DNA from: Sulfurimicrobium sp963741495
GTDB taxonomy: Bacteria > Pseudomonadota > Gammaproteobacteria > Burkholderiales > Sulfuricellaceae
Direction: 5' to 3'
Assembly (NCBI GenBank): GCA_963741495.1
Contig: CAVUID010000011.1
Span: 1-64,000 of the forward strand
Length of the DNA stretch: 64,000 nt
The notes beneath the pieces were generated by a model. The model did not search any database, was not told where the DNA came from, and worked only from the letters and a program-made list of their open reading frames with translations. Of the stretch, positions 19,948-29,418 are shown piece by piece (position 1 is the stretch's first letter; the number at the start of each line of letters is the position of its first letter). A program made the translations under genes and the position numbers.

Positions 19948-21027
19948 ATGCAAGCAGTACCGGCTATGGCCGTCATGCCAAAAAATCCAGGCAATGCAGC
20001 CAAATCTGCGGGACTGGAAAATGACAGCGCATCTATCGAAGGCGCGGATTTTTCTTCCATGCTCAAGGCGCAGATCAAGGGGGTGCAGGTGGTTGATGCA
20101 GAGATCAAGGCGCGCCTTGACGCGGTATCAGTTGAGCTTGCTCCAGTTGATGTCGGGGTGCAGCAGGAACTGGATTCCCTGCCAGGGAATGAACTTACCC
20201 CCAATGATGGTCTGATTCCACTGGCTGGTTTTTTCGTGCCGGTGCCGGTTGACGCTGGGAAGCGGCTTGCGACCCCCGTACTGGAAGCCGCTACTTCTGG
20301 AAAAACGCTTGAGGGCGTCAAACGTGATTCAGAGGTTCTGGCCGGCACGGAGCCGCTAGTCGCCAAAGCGGGTTCGCCAGAGGCGGGCGGGCTGGCAGAA
20401 TTTGCCGTCGATGACGAAATATTGCCGCAAGGCCGGGCGGAAAAAGGGAGCGAACTGTTGCGTCAGCCCGTGATTTCCGTTGAGTCGCCGCGCATGCCGG
20501 AAGTGTCGGCCAGTACGCTGTCCGCCTTGGCGGCGGCAAATCAGCCGGCTGTGGTTGAAACCAAGTCCGCGCTACCTTCTCCAGCAACACTTCAGGCACC
20601 CGTAGGTAGTTCGGGCTGGGGCGATGCGCTCGGTCAGAAAGTGGTGTGGATGGCCGGGCAGCAAACGCAGGTGGCCGAGTTGCGCCTTAACCCGCCTCAC
20701 CTGGGCCCGATGGAGGTGCGGCTTTCGGTTAGTAATGACCAGATTTCAGCCCTTTTCGTATCGCACCAACCCGCCGTGCGCGAAGCGATTGAAGCCGCCA
20801 TGCCCCGCCTGCGAGAGATGTTTGCTGATAGTGGGCTGACCCTGGGAAATGCCACGGTCAGTTCCGATTCCTTGCCACAGCAGCAGACGTCAGGGCGAGA
20901 AGGGCAGTCAGGTTCTTCGCGGCAGCCGGGTTTTTCTGCTGTCGGCGGCGTGCCCTCGCCGCAAAATATTGGAGGCATGATTCCATTGCGCCAGGACGGC
21001 AGTGGAATGGTTGATCTGTTTGCCTGA
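19948..21027 (+). CDS. fliK: Flagellar hook-length control protein FliK
   Basis: Measures hook length and triggers the export-specificity switch. The N-terminal two thirds are low-complexity and variable. The conserved C-terminal domain is clear: VAELRLNPPHLGPMEVRLS followed by VREAIEAAMPRLREMFADSG. 359 residues. The small hairpin GGGCC-ATTCT-GGCCC at about 21037-21051 follows the gene without a strong T tract, so termination here is possible but weak. Confidence 0.92.
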   Translation: MQAVPAMAVMPKNPGNAAKSAGLENDSASIEGADFSSMLKAQIKGVQVVDAEIKARLDAVSVELAPVDVGVQQELDSLPGNELTPNDGLIPLAGFFVPVPVDAGKRLATPVLEAATSGKTLEGVKRDSEVLAGTEPLVAKAGSPEAGGLAEFAVDDEILPQGRAEKGSELLRQPVISVESPRMPEVSASTLSALAAANQPAVVETKSALPSPATLQAPVGSSGWGDALGQKVVWMAGQQTQVAELRLNPPHLGPMEVRLSVSNDQISALFVSHQPAVREAIEAAMPRLREMFADSGLTLGNATVSSDSLPQQQTSGREGQSGSSRQPGFSAVGGVPSPQNIGGMIPLRQDGSGMVDLFA

Positions 21028-21409
21028 GATACTTCCTGGGCCATTCTGGCCCGGGTTCTCTTGCCGGTATGTTGTTTTATTGCAACATCTGCGCTCAGTT
21101 TTAAACAAACCCCTTTACTTCATAAAATCATTTGTTCTCCTCGATCCGCTTGTGGTGCGCGGAAATAAATTATATCTATCTGTTTTTGAAGATTAATTAT
21201 GCTTGTTTGCCGGGTGTGTTATTTCCTGTTGCGGATGACATGGTGCCATTTTCTCTTACATGGTTGGCGCTTGTTCGCGAAGTCAGTTGTTAAAGTACAT
21301 AAATTATCAGCCAAAACTACTTGTTTTTTATATCATTTAAGTTTATAAGTTCCACCAAAGTGGTAAATGTCGACATCGATTGAGTGTGGTGGGAAGTCAA
21401 AGCGAGGGA
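21028..21409. other. AT-rich intergenic gap between fliK and fliL
   Basis: About 380 bp without a convincing gene. It is clearly more AT-rich than its surroundings and splits the flagellar block into fliE-K and fliL-R transcripts, so a promoter for fliL-R should lie here. I found no sigma-54 (GG-N10-GC) or sigma-28 site I would defend. Confidence 0.5.
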
Positions 21410-21412
21410 ATG

Positions 21413-21925
21413 ATGGCCAAAGACAAAGAAAAGCCGGCTGCGGATGTCGCGGAGGGCGCACCCAAGAAAGGTAAGGGCAAGCTGCTGATCATCATTGTCG
21501 CCGCAGTTGTACTGCTGGCTGGGGGCGGCGGGGCTGCCTGGTACTTCATGCAAGCCAAAAAAAGTGGCCATGACGGTCAGGAAGAAGCCAAAGAGAAAGC
21601 TGAGCCAGCGAAGCCGCCCGTGTTCGTCAAACTGGAAACGTTTACTGTCAATCTTGCCTCCGAGGGCGAGGAGCGCATGCTGCAAACGGATGTGGAACTA
21701 AAAGTGGCGGATGTGAAGGCGACGGATAAGGTCAAGGCGCACATGCCGGAGATACGGAATGCCTTGCTTTTGTTGCTCTCGAGCAAGACGGCTAGTGTTT
21801 TGGCAACTGCAGATGGCAAGCAGAAATTGAGTGTCGAAATCAAAAATCAAATCAATAAGGCATTGCACGTCAAAGAGGATGAAGGGGTGTCCGGGGTTTT
21901 TTTTACGTCGTTTGTGATTCAGTAG
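21413..21925 (+). CDS. fliL: Flagellar basal body protein FliL
   Basis: Single-pass membrane protein that surrounds the stator. The preferred start is at 21413 (or the adjacent ATG at 21410) after GCGAGGG, giving a short Lys-rich cytoplasmic tail, one membrane helix (KLLIIIVAAVVLLAGGGGAAWYF, shown only in part by its core LLIIIVAAVVLLAGG) and a periplasmic stomatin-like domain with VKLETFTVNLASEGEERMLQ. The C-terminus GVFFTSFVIQ is typical. fliM begins 33 bp later. Confidence 0.92.
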   Translation: MAKDKEKPAADVAEGAPKKGKGKLLIIIVAAVVLLAGGGGAAWYFMQAKKSGHDGQEEAKEKAEPAKPPVFVKLETFTVNLASEGEERMLQTDVELKVADVKATDKVKAHMPEIRNALLLLLSSKTASVLATADGKQKLSVEIKNQINKALHVKEDEGVSGVFFTSFVIQ

Positions 21926-21958
21926 ATGAGCAGACAGTGACGCCAGGACATCGGAAAA

Positions 21959-22960
21959 ATGGCTGACGATATACTCTCACAGGATGAAGTCGATGCCCTT
22001 CTCAAGGGGGTGACGGGCGAGGTCGAGGAAGAGGCCGGGGCTGACGACGGCTTGGGCGCCAAACCCTATAATCTCGCCAAGCAGGAACGCATCGTTCGCG
22101 GGCGCATGCCCGGACTGGAAATGATCAATGAGCGCTTTGCGCGTTTGTTGCGTATCGGCTTATTCAACTTTATCCGGCGTACTGCTGAAATCTCTGTTGG
22201 CCCGGTGCGTGTCATGAAATACAGCGAATTTATTCGCAATCTGGTGGTGCCGACCAATCTTAACCTGGTTCACATTAAACCCTTGCGAGGCACGGCGCTG
22301 TTCATTTTTGACCCCAACCTGGTATTCCTGGTGGTAGATAATCTGTTCGGCGGTGATGGACGTTTTCATATGCGTGTCGAAGGCCGGGATTTTACGCCCA
22401 CCGAACAGCGCATTATCCAGAACATGCTCAATGTGGTGTTTGAGGAGATGAAAAAGTGCTGGGAATCGGTGCATCCGGTGGAATTCGAGTATGTTCGATC
22501 GGAAATGAACACCCAGTTTGCGAACATCGCTACCCCTAGCGAAGTTGTTGTCGTGACGACCTTCAATATCGAGCTGGGCTCGGGTGGCGGCGACTTTCAC
22601 GTCTGTATGCCCTATGCTATGATCGAGCCGATTCGGGATGTGCTGTACAGCAGCATGCAGGGCGAGCGCATGGATGCGGACGAGCGCTGGATGCGGATGA
22701 TGACCAAGCAGATCCAGGATGCCGAGGTCAATCTGGTCGCCAATCTCGGTGAGGCGCCGATAAACCTGGGGCAAATTCTCAATATGCAGGTTGGTGATGT
22801 GATTTCCCTGGATATTCCTGAAGCCATTGTGGCGGAAGTTGACGGCATACCTGTGCTTGAATGTAAATATGGCGTGCTCAACGGGCAATATGCACTGAAG
22901 GTCAACAAGATCCTGACCATGCCGGAAACCGAATCTTCATCGGAGAGAAGTAATGGCTGA
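21959..22960 (+). CDS. fliM: Flagellar motor switch protein FliM
   Basis: Switch-complex protein and CheY-P target. The N-terminal CheY-binding peptide is present (DILSQDEVDALLKGVTGE), followed by the CheC-like middle domain with the typical GGDGR segment and the C-terminal SpoA-like domain (LGQILNMQVGDVISLDIPE). 333 residues. The end overlaps the fliN start by 8 bp. Confidence 0.97.
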   Translation: MADDILSQDEVDALLKGVTGEVEEEAGADDGLGAKPYNLAKQERIVRGRMPGLEMINERFARLLRIGLFNFIRRTAEISVGPVRVMKYSEFIRNLVVPTNLNLVHIKPLRGTALFIFDPNLVFLVVDNLFGGDGRFHMRVEGRDFTPTEQRIIQNMLNVVFEEMKKCWESVHPVEFEYVRSEMNTQFANIATPSEVVVVTTFNIELGSGGGDFHVCMPYAMIEPIRDVLYSSMQGERMDADERWMRMMTKQIQDAEVNLVANLGEAPINLGQILNMQVGDVISLDIPEAIVAEVDGIPVLECKYGVLNGQYALKVNKILTMPETESSSERSNG

Positions 22961-23435
22961 AGAAGAAGGCCAAGTTGGAGCGGATGATTGGGCTGCCGCC
23001 ATGTCCGAGCAGGGTGAAACCGCCGGCACCTCAGCCGAAGACGACTGGGCGGCCGCAATGGCGGAACAGGGCGACACCGATTCTTCCTCAGGTGCTCAGT
23101 CAACTCAGCCGCAAGTAGCCACAACACCTGTTTTTGAACAATTCGCGGCCTCTACCGGCCAGACGGGAATGGTCAACAATCTGGACATGATTCTGGATAT
23201 TCCGGTCAGCCTGACCGTCGAGCTCGGGCGTACTAAAATTGCCATTCGCAGTCTGCTCCAACTGGCGCAGGGATCCGTGGTCGAATTGGATGGTCTGGCA
23301 GGTGAGCCGATGAATGTGCTGGTCAACGGCTGTCTGATTGCTCAGGGTGAGGTGGTTGTGGTGAATGATAAATTTGGCATCCGCCTGACTGACATCATTT
23401 CTCCCGCCGAGCGTATTCGCAAGCTCAACCAATGA
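22953..23435 (+). CDS. fliN: Flagellar motor switch protein FliN
   Basis: C-ring protein. The C-terminal SpoA domain is standard (MILDIPVSLTVELGRTKIAI, LAGEPMNVLVNGCLIAQGEVVVV). The ~75-residue N-terminus is acidic and contains a duplicated DDWAAAM(S/A)EQG motif, a low-complexity leader of unclear function. Overlaps fliM and fliO by a few bases, consistent with coupled translation. Confidence 0.95.
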   Translation: MAEEEGQVGADDWAAAMSEQGETAGTSAEDDWAAAMAEQGDTDSSSGAQSTQPQVATTPVFEQFAASTGQTGMVNNLDMILDIPVSLTVELGRTKIAIRSLLQLAQGSVVELDGLAGEPMNVLVNGCLIAQGEVVVVNDKFGIRLTDIISPAERIRKLNQ

Positions 23436-23902
23436 ATTCCCTGCGGTTTTCCGTCGTTGCCTCTCTGGGCCTGCTTTTTCTATCCACTTCATTGCCCTTT
23501 TTGGCTATTGCCGCGCCGCCACAGGCACCACCGCTTCCTTCTTCGCCTGTTTCTCTGGGGGGCGTGCTGCAAGTGCTGCTAGGCCTGGTGATCGTCTTGG
23601 GTACGGTGGCTGCGACGGCCTGGCTGCTAAAACGTTTTGCCCCGGGGCAGGTTTCTGCCGGAGGCGCCATCAGGCTGATTGGCGGGATTGCAGTGGGCCC
23701 TAAGGAGCGAGTGGTGGTGGTTGAGGTGGGAGAAACATGGCTGATAGTGGGTGTGGCGCCGGGCCAGGTTACGGCGCTGCACAATATGCCCAGGATCGAA
23801 AATCTTCCCGGGATCAACGTGCCGCCAGGGGGCGATCAGCGTTTTTCGGTCTGGCTCAAGGATGTCGTGAGACGGCGTAACGCGGGTGCTGACAGCAATT
23901 AA
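23432..23902 (+). CDS. fliO: Flagellar biosynthetic protein FliO
   Basis: Small membrane protein that helps assemble the FliP ring. It has a signal-like N-terminal segment, a membrane helix (VLLGLVIVLGTVAATAWLL) and a short cytoplasmic domain with GGIAVGPKERVVVVEVGETWL, the conserved FliO core. 156 residues. ATGA overlap with the fliN end. Confidence 0.9.
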   Translation: MNSLRFSVVASLGLLFLSTSLPFLAIAAPPQAPPLPSSPVSLGGVLQVLLGLVIVLGTVAATAWLLKRFAPGQVSAGGAIRLIGGIAVGPKERVVVVEVGETWLIVGVAPGQVTALHNMPRIENLPGINVPPGGDQRFSVWLKDVVRRRNAGADSN

Positions 23903-23905
23903 TAT

Positions 23906-24670
23906 ATGAGCCGAGGATTGATGCGTAATCTGTTTATTGTGGCTGGCTGGGTATTTTTGCTCGTTTTGCCGCAACTGGCAGTGGCAGCAGAGACCGGCTT
24001 TCCTGCCGTGACCAGCACGCCGTCGCCTGGCGGTGGTCAGACCTACACCCTCAGCATCCAGACCCTGCTGTTTCTCACCGCGCTGTCGTTTTTGCCAGCA
24101 GCGCTGCTCATGATGACCGCGTTTACCCGCATTATCATCGTGCTTTCTCTGCTGCGCCAGGCCTTGGGTACCATGCAGTCTCCGACCAATCAGGTTCTCA
24201 TCGGCATGTCTTTGTTCCTGACTTTTTTCGTGATGGCGCCGGTGTTTGAGAAAATCTATAACGAGGCTTATCAGCCTTACGTTGAAAAGAAGATTGATCT
24301 CACAGCTGCGCTGGAACTGGGTGCTGAGCCACTCAAGGCATTCATGCTGCGGCAGACGCGGCATGAGGACCTTGCCTTGTTTGTCAAACTGTCCAACAGT
24401 CAGCCGCTGGTCGGACCGGAAGCGGTGCCCCTGAGAATTCTTGTTCCGGCTTATGTGACCAGCGAGCTCAAGACGGCATTCCAGATTGGATTCCTGATCT
24501 TCATTCCCTTCCTTATTATCGATATGGTTGTTGCGAGCGTGCTGATGTCGATGGGTATGATGATGCTGTCGCCCGTCATGATCTCACTGCCTTTCAAGTT
24601 GATGCTGTTCGTGCTGGTGGACGGCTGGGCGCTTCTAATGGGTTCTTTGGTGCAGAGTTTTTATACATGA
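23906..24670 (+). CDS. fliP: Flagellar export gate protein FliP
   Basis: Core of the type III export gate. A cleavable signal peptide is followed by four membrane segments. Conserved stretches include FLTALSFLPAALLMMTAFTR, RQALGTMQSPTNQVLIG and LVPAYVTSELKTAFQIGFLI. 254 residues, normal length. Its stop overlaps the fliQ ATG. Confidence 0.96.
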   Translation: MSRGLMRNLFIVAGWVFLLVLPQLAVAAETGFPAVTSTPSPGGGQTYTLSIQTLLFLTALSFLPAALLMMTAFTRIIIVLSLLRQALGTMQSPTNQVLIGMSLFLTFFVMAPVFEKIYNEAYQPYVEKKIDLTAALELGAEPLKAFMLRQTRHEDLALFVKLSNSQPLVGPEAVPLRILVPAYVTSELKTAFQIGFLIFIPFLIIDMVVASVLMSMGMMMLSPVMISLPFKLMLFVLVDGWALLMGSLVQSFYT

Positions 24671-24936
24671 CGCCAGAAACAGTGATGACAGTGGGCCGCC
24701 ATGCCCTTGAGGTGACCATGCTGCTGGCCGCGCCAATACTGCTGGCCGCGCTGGTGACCGGTCTTCTGGTCAGTGTTTTTCAGGCGGCAACTCAGATCAA
24801 TGAAATGACCTTGTCGTTCATTCCCAAGCTGCTGGTGATGTTCCTGGTGATGTTTATTGCCGGGCCTTCGATGATTACCCTGATGGTGGATTACATGCGG
24901 CAACTGTTTTCCGGTATCCCGGGCATGATTGGCTAG
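24667..24936 (+). CDS. fliQ: Flagellar export gate protein FliQ
   Basis: An 89-residue protein with two membrane helices, opening MTPETVMTVGRHALEVTM and containing LVSVFQAATQINEMTLSFIPK, the family signature. It packs around the FliP/FliR pore. Overlaps fliP by 4 bp. Confidence 0.95.
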   Translation: MTPETVMTVGRHALEVTMLLAAPILLAALVTGLLVSVFQAATQINEMTLSFIPKLLVMFLVMFIAGPSMITLMVDYMRQLFSGIPGMIG

Positions 24937-24959
24937 TTTATTGCCGTTCATGCCATTTC

Positions 24960-25754
24960 ATGCTGACACTTACTTCTGAACAACTCCTTGCCTGGCTGAC
25001 GGGCTTTATCTGGCCTTTCTTCCGCATTGCCGCACTGGTTGCGAGTGCGCCTGTGCTGGGCAACCCCAGCTTTCCCCGTAGCGGAAAAATAGGCCTGATC
25101 GTGGCCATAACCCTGGTTGTATCGCCTGTGCTGGGCCCTATGCCCGCTGTTGACCCGGGATCTGCAGCCGGCCTGCTTGTTCTGGCTCAGCAGGTCGTGA
25201 TCGGCCTTGCCATGGGCCTGGCTATGCGAGTGGTTTTTGTTGCAGTCGAGATGGCTGGCAGTCTGCTCGGGTTGCAAATGGGTCTCGGATTTGCAACTTT
25301 CTTCGATCCAATAAACTCAGCCCAGGTGCCGGTGGTCGCCCAATTCCTCGGGATTATTTTTTCGCTGGTCTTTCTGGCGCTGAATGGTCACTTGTTGATG
25401 ATCGAGGCATTGGCAGAAAGCTTCAGGGTTTTTCCAATTGCGGCGGAGCCAGTGTCAGCTCTGGGATGGAAAATCCTGGTTGACTGGGGGGGCGAGATTT
25501 TTCGTGCCGGCCTGTTGCTGTCCCTGCCCATGATCGCTGCCCTTCTCATCGCCAATCTGTCAATCGGCATCATGACGCGAGCGGCGCCACAGCTGAATAT
25601 TTTTGCGGTGGGTTTCCCTATAACGCTGGCAGCGGGTTTTTTGATGCTGTTCGTGACCCTGCCATACATGGCGCCGATTTTCGAGCGTATGCTGCTCGAC
25701 GGTCTGGAGATGATGCTTCAGGTCGCCCGCGCAACCCGGCCAGTCGGGCCGTAA
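24960..25754 (+). CDS. fliR: Flagellar export gate protein FliR
   Basis: Export gate component with about six membrane segments; 264 residues. Conserved segments include FWPFFRIAALVASAPVLG and GLQMGLGFATFFDP near residue 110. The fusion with FlhB seen in some species is absent, as the protein ends at the normal position. It closes the flagellar block; flhB is not in the window. Confidence 0.95.
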   Translation: MLTLTSEQLLAWLTGFIWPFFRIAALVASAPVLGNPSFPRSGKIGLIVAITLVVSPVLGPMPAVDPGSAAGLLVLAQQVVIGLAMGLAMRVVFVAVEMAGSLLGLQMGLGFATFFDPINSAQVPVVAQFLGIIFSLVFLALNGHLLMIEALAESFRVFPIAAEPVSALGWKILVDWGGEIFRAGLLLSLPMIAALLIANLSIGIMTRAAPQLNIFAVGFPITLAAGFLMLFVTLPYMAPIFERMLLDGLEMMLQVARATRPVGP

Positions 25755-26312
25755 AATGGCTTCCTTGCCGCGGGGGAGACGTGGATAAAATCCTGACAGA
25801 GTAAACTTCCAGCCAAATCCGGGAAGAAAAGTACCGCTACCGTGAGCGTGGCGTAATTTTCGATGCCACGATTGAGGACGCTTGCCGTCGTGTTTCATGG
25901 GCATCGGCTGCGTAAACGGCCCGGTTTTATGGCTTTCTGCAGGGTTTTTATCGTCTGCAAGTGAATGTTTGTCTGCGGGGGTATTCGTTAGCAAGTTGCC
26001 AGAGGATATTCAATTTTTATTCGAAAATCTGGCATTCGAGATAGTTATCTCACGGCGATTGCCTCTGCCGGGACGATCAGTTTGCTGGGATTTTCGGCTT
26101 TCAGCGAGCTGTACTGGCATGCCAACAAACTTGGTCTCAAGGGTTGTACAGTGTTCAGGCCAAATCAAGTGGCCGGTCAAGTTCTGGCGGCTTCTTCATC
26201 AATTCGGCCTGAGCGCAGTTGCTGTGCTCAGGTGCGTGAATCAGACTAGGCGGTGCTGTTTCATAAGCCCTGATAATCAGTTAAACTCCACATTTTTGCG
26301 GGAAACGGCTTC
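25755..26312. other. 558-bp intergenic region between fliR and dapA
   Basis: No gene that I can support. A stem CGTGGC...GCCACG lies at 25847-25870. The open frame at 25882-26334 runs into dapA and is Cys-rich with no family resemblance. A weak promoter-like pair (TTTCAT-17-TAAACT) precedes dapA near 26260-26290. Confidence 0.45.
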
Positions 26313-27188
26313 ATGCTTAAAGGCAGTCTGGTAGCGATTGTGACCCCCATGCACGAGGATGGCAGTCTGGATCTGGACTGTTTGCGTGCGCTGGTGGATT
26401 TCCACTTGGCGGAAGGCACGGATGGCATCGTGATCGTCGGCACTACCGGCGAGTCACCTACGGTCAATTTCGAAGAGCACTGCCAGCTGATTCGTACGAC
26501 GGTGGAACGGGTGGCGGGACGGATTCCCGTGATTGCCGGTACCGGCGCCAATTCGACCAGCGAGGCCATCGAACTGACCCGCTGCGCCAGGGAGGCTGGT
26601 GCAGATGCCTGTCTGCTGGTTACGCCCTACTACAACAAGCCCACCCAGGAAGGCCTTTACCGTCACTTCAAGGCGGTTGCAGAGGCGGTGGATATACCAC
26701 AAATTCTTTACAACGTTCCCGGTCGCACGGCTTGTGATCTCAGCAACGACACGGTGCTGCGTCTGGCGCAGATTCCCAATGTTATCGGCATCAAGGATGC
26801 AACTGGTAACCTGGAACGCGGCACAGATCTGATTCTGCGCGCACCTGCCGATTTCGCGCTGTATTCAGGTGACGATGCCAGTGCACTGGCATTCATGCTG
26901 CTCGGCGGTCATGGTGTGATTTCGGTCACCGCCAATGTGGCGCCGCGCATGATGCATGAAATGTGCGCCGCGGCATTCCGTGCTGACCTGCCTGTTGCGC
27001 TGGCTATTAACGCAAAACTGTTTGCCTTGCATCAGAAGCTGTTCGTGGAAGCCAATCCCATCCCGGTGAAATGGGTGGTTGCGCAACAGGGACTGATCGG
27101 CAATGGCATCCGGCTTCCACTTACCCCGCTTTCCGCCGCTTTTCATGAAACACTCAAAGCCGCCATGAAACAAGCAGAACTGATTTAA
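26313..27188 (+). CDS. dapA: 4-hydroxy-tetrahydrodipicolinate synthase DapA
   Basis: Condenses aspartate semialdehyde with pyruvate in lysine/diaminopimelate synthesis. The Schiff-base Lys161 (VIGIKDATGN) and Tyr133 (ILYNVPGR) are at the canonical positions, and the GTTGES pyruvate motif is at 43-48. 291 residues. bamC follows after 8 bp, an arrangement common in betaproteobacteria. Confidence 0.97.
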   Translation: MLKGSLVAIVTPMHEDGSLDLDCLRALVDFHLAEGTDGIVIVGTTGESPTVNFEEHCQLIRTTVERVAGRIPVIAGTGANSTSEAIELTRCAREAGADACLLVTPYYNKPTQEGLYRHFKAVAEAVDIPQILYNVPGRTACDLSNDTVLRLAQIPNVIGIKDATGNLERGTDLILRAPADFALYSGDDASALAFMLLGGHGVISVTANVAPRMMHEMCAAAFRADLPVALAINAKLFALHQKLFVEANPIPVKWVVAQQGLIGNGIRLPLTPLSAAFHETLKAAMKQAELI

Positions 27189-27196
27189 GGTTAAAT

Positions 27197-28333
27197 ATGA
27201 CGTTACGTAAACTGACACTATCCATGACTCTTCTGGCCTTGCTGGCAGGTTGCAGTTCATCCTTTCTGGAAGGCAAGAAAATTGATTACAAATCGGCTGG
27301 CAAGGTGCCGCCGCTGGAAGTGCCACCGGATCTGACGGCCCCTGTTTCGGATAACAAGTTTGTGGTGCCTGATGTAAATCCGCAGGGTAGCGCTACTTTT
27401 TCCTCCTATAGCCGTGACCGTGTGGCACAACCACAAGCCGGCGGCGCAGATTTGCTGCCCCAGCAGCCCAAGGTAAGCGTAGAGCGTGCTGGGAATGAGC
27501 GCTGGCTGGTGGTGCGCGCCACCCCGGAACAGGTCTGGCCGGTGGTGAAAGAGTTCTGGCAGGAACTGGGCTTCATCATTAAAGCCGAATCTCCCGAGTC
27601 CGGCGTACTTGAAACAGACTGGGCTGAAGATCGCGCCAAAATCCCGCAGGATATGATTCGTAGCACCTTAGGCAAGGTGCTGGATGGTCTTTATTCAACG
27701 GCAGAACGTGATAAGTTCCGCACCCGTCTGGAGCGTGGAAAGGATGCAGCCACAACCGAGGTTTACATCAGCCACCGCGGCATGTATGAAGTGCTTGAGG
27801 GGGGCGATGGCGGCAGCAGTAACAGGACTATCTGGCAGCCGCGCCCGGCGGATCCTGATCTGGAAGCAGAAATGTTGCGCCGTCTGATGGTTCGCTTCGG
27901 CGTTGATGAAGCACGGGCCAAGACACAGATCGCAAACGTGCCTGTGGAAGACCGTGCCAGAATCAACCGGGCGCAGGACGGTTCACAGACACTGTTGGTG
28001 CTGGACGCCTTTGATCGTGCCTGGCGTCGTGTTGGTCTGGCCCTGGACCGTGTCGGCTTTACCGTAGTGGATCGGGATCGCTCCAAGGGGTTGTACTTTG
28101 TACGTTACATCGATCCTGAAACTGACAGCAAGAAGGAAGAGAAAGGCTGGCTATCCAAACTCGCTTTCTGGAGCAGCAGTGACAGCAAGGTCCTGGGCAA
28201 GGAACAGTATCGCGTTCAGGTGTCAGAGAGTGGAGAAAATTCGCTAGTGCAAGTGCTGAACAAGGATGGCAAGGCTGAAAATTCGGATACGGCAGAGAAA
28301 ATCCTCAAGTTGCTGCATGCGCAATTGAAGTAA
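27197..28333 (+). CDS. bamC: Outer membrane assembly lipoprotein BamC
   Basis: Lipoprotein of the beta-barrel assembly machine. Signal peptide with lipobox LLAGC at about residues 15-19, then the unstructured BamD-binding segment and two helix-grip domains (WLVVRATPEQVWPVVKEFW; LLVLDAFDRAWRRVGLALDR). 378 residues. Its stop overlaps the next start as TAATG. Confidence 0.92.
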   Translation: MTLRKLTLSMTLLALLAGCSSSFLEGKKIDYKSAGKVPPLEVPPDLTAPVSDNKFVVPDVNPQGSATFSSYSRDRVAQPQAGGADLLPQQPKVSVERAGNERWLVVRATPEQVWPVVKEFWQELGFIIKAESPESGVLETDWAEDRAKIPQDMIRSTLGKVLDGLYSTAERDKFRTRLERGKDAATTEVYISHRGMYEVLEGGDGGSSNRTIWQPRPADPDLEAEMLRRLMVRFGVDEARAKTQIANVPVEDRARINRAQDGSQTLLVLDAFDRAWRRVGLALDRVGFTVVDRDRSKGLYFVRYIDPETDSKKEEKGWLSKLAFWSSSDSKVLGKEQYRVQVSESGENSLVQVLNKDGKAENSDTAEKILKLLHAQLK

Positions 28334-29100
28334 TGAGGTTCGCTTCCCTCGGAAGCGGGAGCCGAGGCAACGCGCTGGTTGTCGAGGCGGGCCAGACCAG
28401 GGTAATGCTGGATTGCGGTTTCGCGATACGCGAAACCGTACGGCGCCTGGCGCGACTGGATTTGGCGGCGGAGAATATCAGCGCAATTGTGGTGACGCAC
28501 GAACATTCTGACCACATCGGGGGCGTTGCGGCTTTCGCACGAAAGTACAATTTGCCCGTCTGGCTCACGCACGGCACATTCAGTAGCAGTTCTTCACAAT
28601 TCAAGGACGCTCAAGTCGTTCATCTGTTCGATTGTCATCATCGTTTCATGATTGGCGATATCGAAATCGAACCTTACCCCGTTCCTCATGATGCCCGAGA
28701 ACCGTCCCAGTTCGTCTTTGGTGATGGAGCGCGGCGCCTTGGCGTGCTGACCGACGCGGGTTGCTCAACCCCTCATATCGAGGCAACCCTGAATTGCTGT
28801 CACGCGCTGGTTCTGGAGTGCAATCATGATGCAGATATGCTGCGCAACGGCCCTTATCCGCCGGGCCTGAAGCAGCGAGTCGCGGGACGTTTTGGACATC
28901 TGGATAACGAAGCGTCTGCGGCGTTGCTTGGAAGGCTGGATGCGAGCCTGCTGCAACATGTGATTGCAGCGCACCTGAGTGACAAGAACAACCAGCCTCA
29001 TCTTGCCCAGAAGGCATTAAGCCGGGTGCTGAATTGCGAGGCAAACTGGATTGGGATTGCGGAACAGGAAGCGGGGTTTGAATGGCGGCAGATTATTTGA
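28333..29100 (+). CDS. MBL-fold metallo-hydrolase
   Basis: A 255-residue metallo-beta-lactamase-fold protein with the zinc motif THEHSDHIGG near residue 55 and later ligands in PVPHDA and LTDAG. It resembles the YycJ/WalJ group, presumed nucleases. The overlap with bamC indicates one transcript with dapA, ended by the terminator just downstream. Function is known only at family level. Confidence 0.88.
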   Translation: MRFASLGSGSRGNALVVEAGQTRVMLDCGFAIRETVRRLARLDLAAENISAIVVTHEHSDHIGGVAAFARKYNLPVWLTHGTFSSSSSQFKDAQVVHLFDCHHRFMIGDIEIEPYPVPHDAREPSQFVFGDGARRLGVLTDAGCSTPHIEATLNCCHALVLECNHDADMLRNGPYPPGLKQRVAGRFGHLDNEASAALLGRLDASLLQHVIAAHLSDKNNQPHLAQKALSRVLNCEANWIGIAEQEAGFEWRQII

Positions 29101-29111
29101 CTGCTTGATGT

Positions 29112-29145
29112 AAAAAAAGCCAGCCCGAAGGCTGGCTTTTTCTTT
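29112..29145. terminator. Bidirectional Rho-independent terminator
   Basis: A7 followed by GCCAGCC-cgaa-GGCTGGC and T5. It lies between convergent genes and can serve both. Confidence 0.9.
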
Positions 29146-29160
29146 GTGCTGAGGCCTGAA

Positions 29161-29400
29161 TTACTTGGCAGGTTCAGCAGCAGGTGCGGCAGGAGCAGCA
29201 GCGTCAGCGGCAGGAGCAGCAGCATCAGCGGCAGGAGCAGCAGCATCAGCGGCAGGAGCAGCTGGTTCAGCAGCAGGAGCAGCTGGTGCTTCAACAACAG
29301 CAGGTGCTTCAACAGCAGGAGCAGGAGCGGCTTCTTCTTTTTTACCGCAGGCGGACAGAGATACAGCCAGCAGAGCGGCGAGCAGAACTGAATATTTCAT
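29161..29400 (-). CDS. Small Ala/Pro-rich repeat lipoprotein
   Basis: A 79-residue lipoprotein: signal peptide with lipobox LSAC, then GKKEEAAPAP and an almost pure Ala/Pro/Asp/Glu tail with repeated AAPAADA. The DNA holds three 21-bp direct repeats at 29198-29260 that encode this tail, so length variation by slippage is expected. GGAAAG precedes the ATG. It is probably anchored to a membrane with a flexible tail in the periplasm. Function unknown. Confidence 0.75.
   Translation of the reverse strand: MKYSVLLAALLAVSLSACGKKEEAAPAPAVEAPAVVEAPAAPAAEPAAPAADAAAPAADAAAPAADAAAPAAPAAEPAK
29198..29260. repeat. Three 21-bp tandem repeats in the lipoprotein gene
   Basis: Units at 29198, 29219 and 29240, identical except one base in the first. 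They keep the reading frame. Confidence 0.9.
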
Positions 29401-29418
29401 TGTTTCTTTCCTTTGAAA

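Noticed and set aside
25882..26334. Open frame of 150 residues before dapA
   Set aside because: No family resemblance, Cys-rich composition, overlaps the dapA start; treated as intergenic.
29161..29260. Short regular repeats considered as a CRISPR array
   Set aside because: They are contiguous 21-bp coding repeats without spacers.
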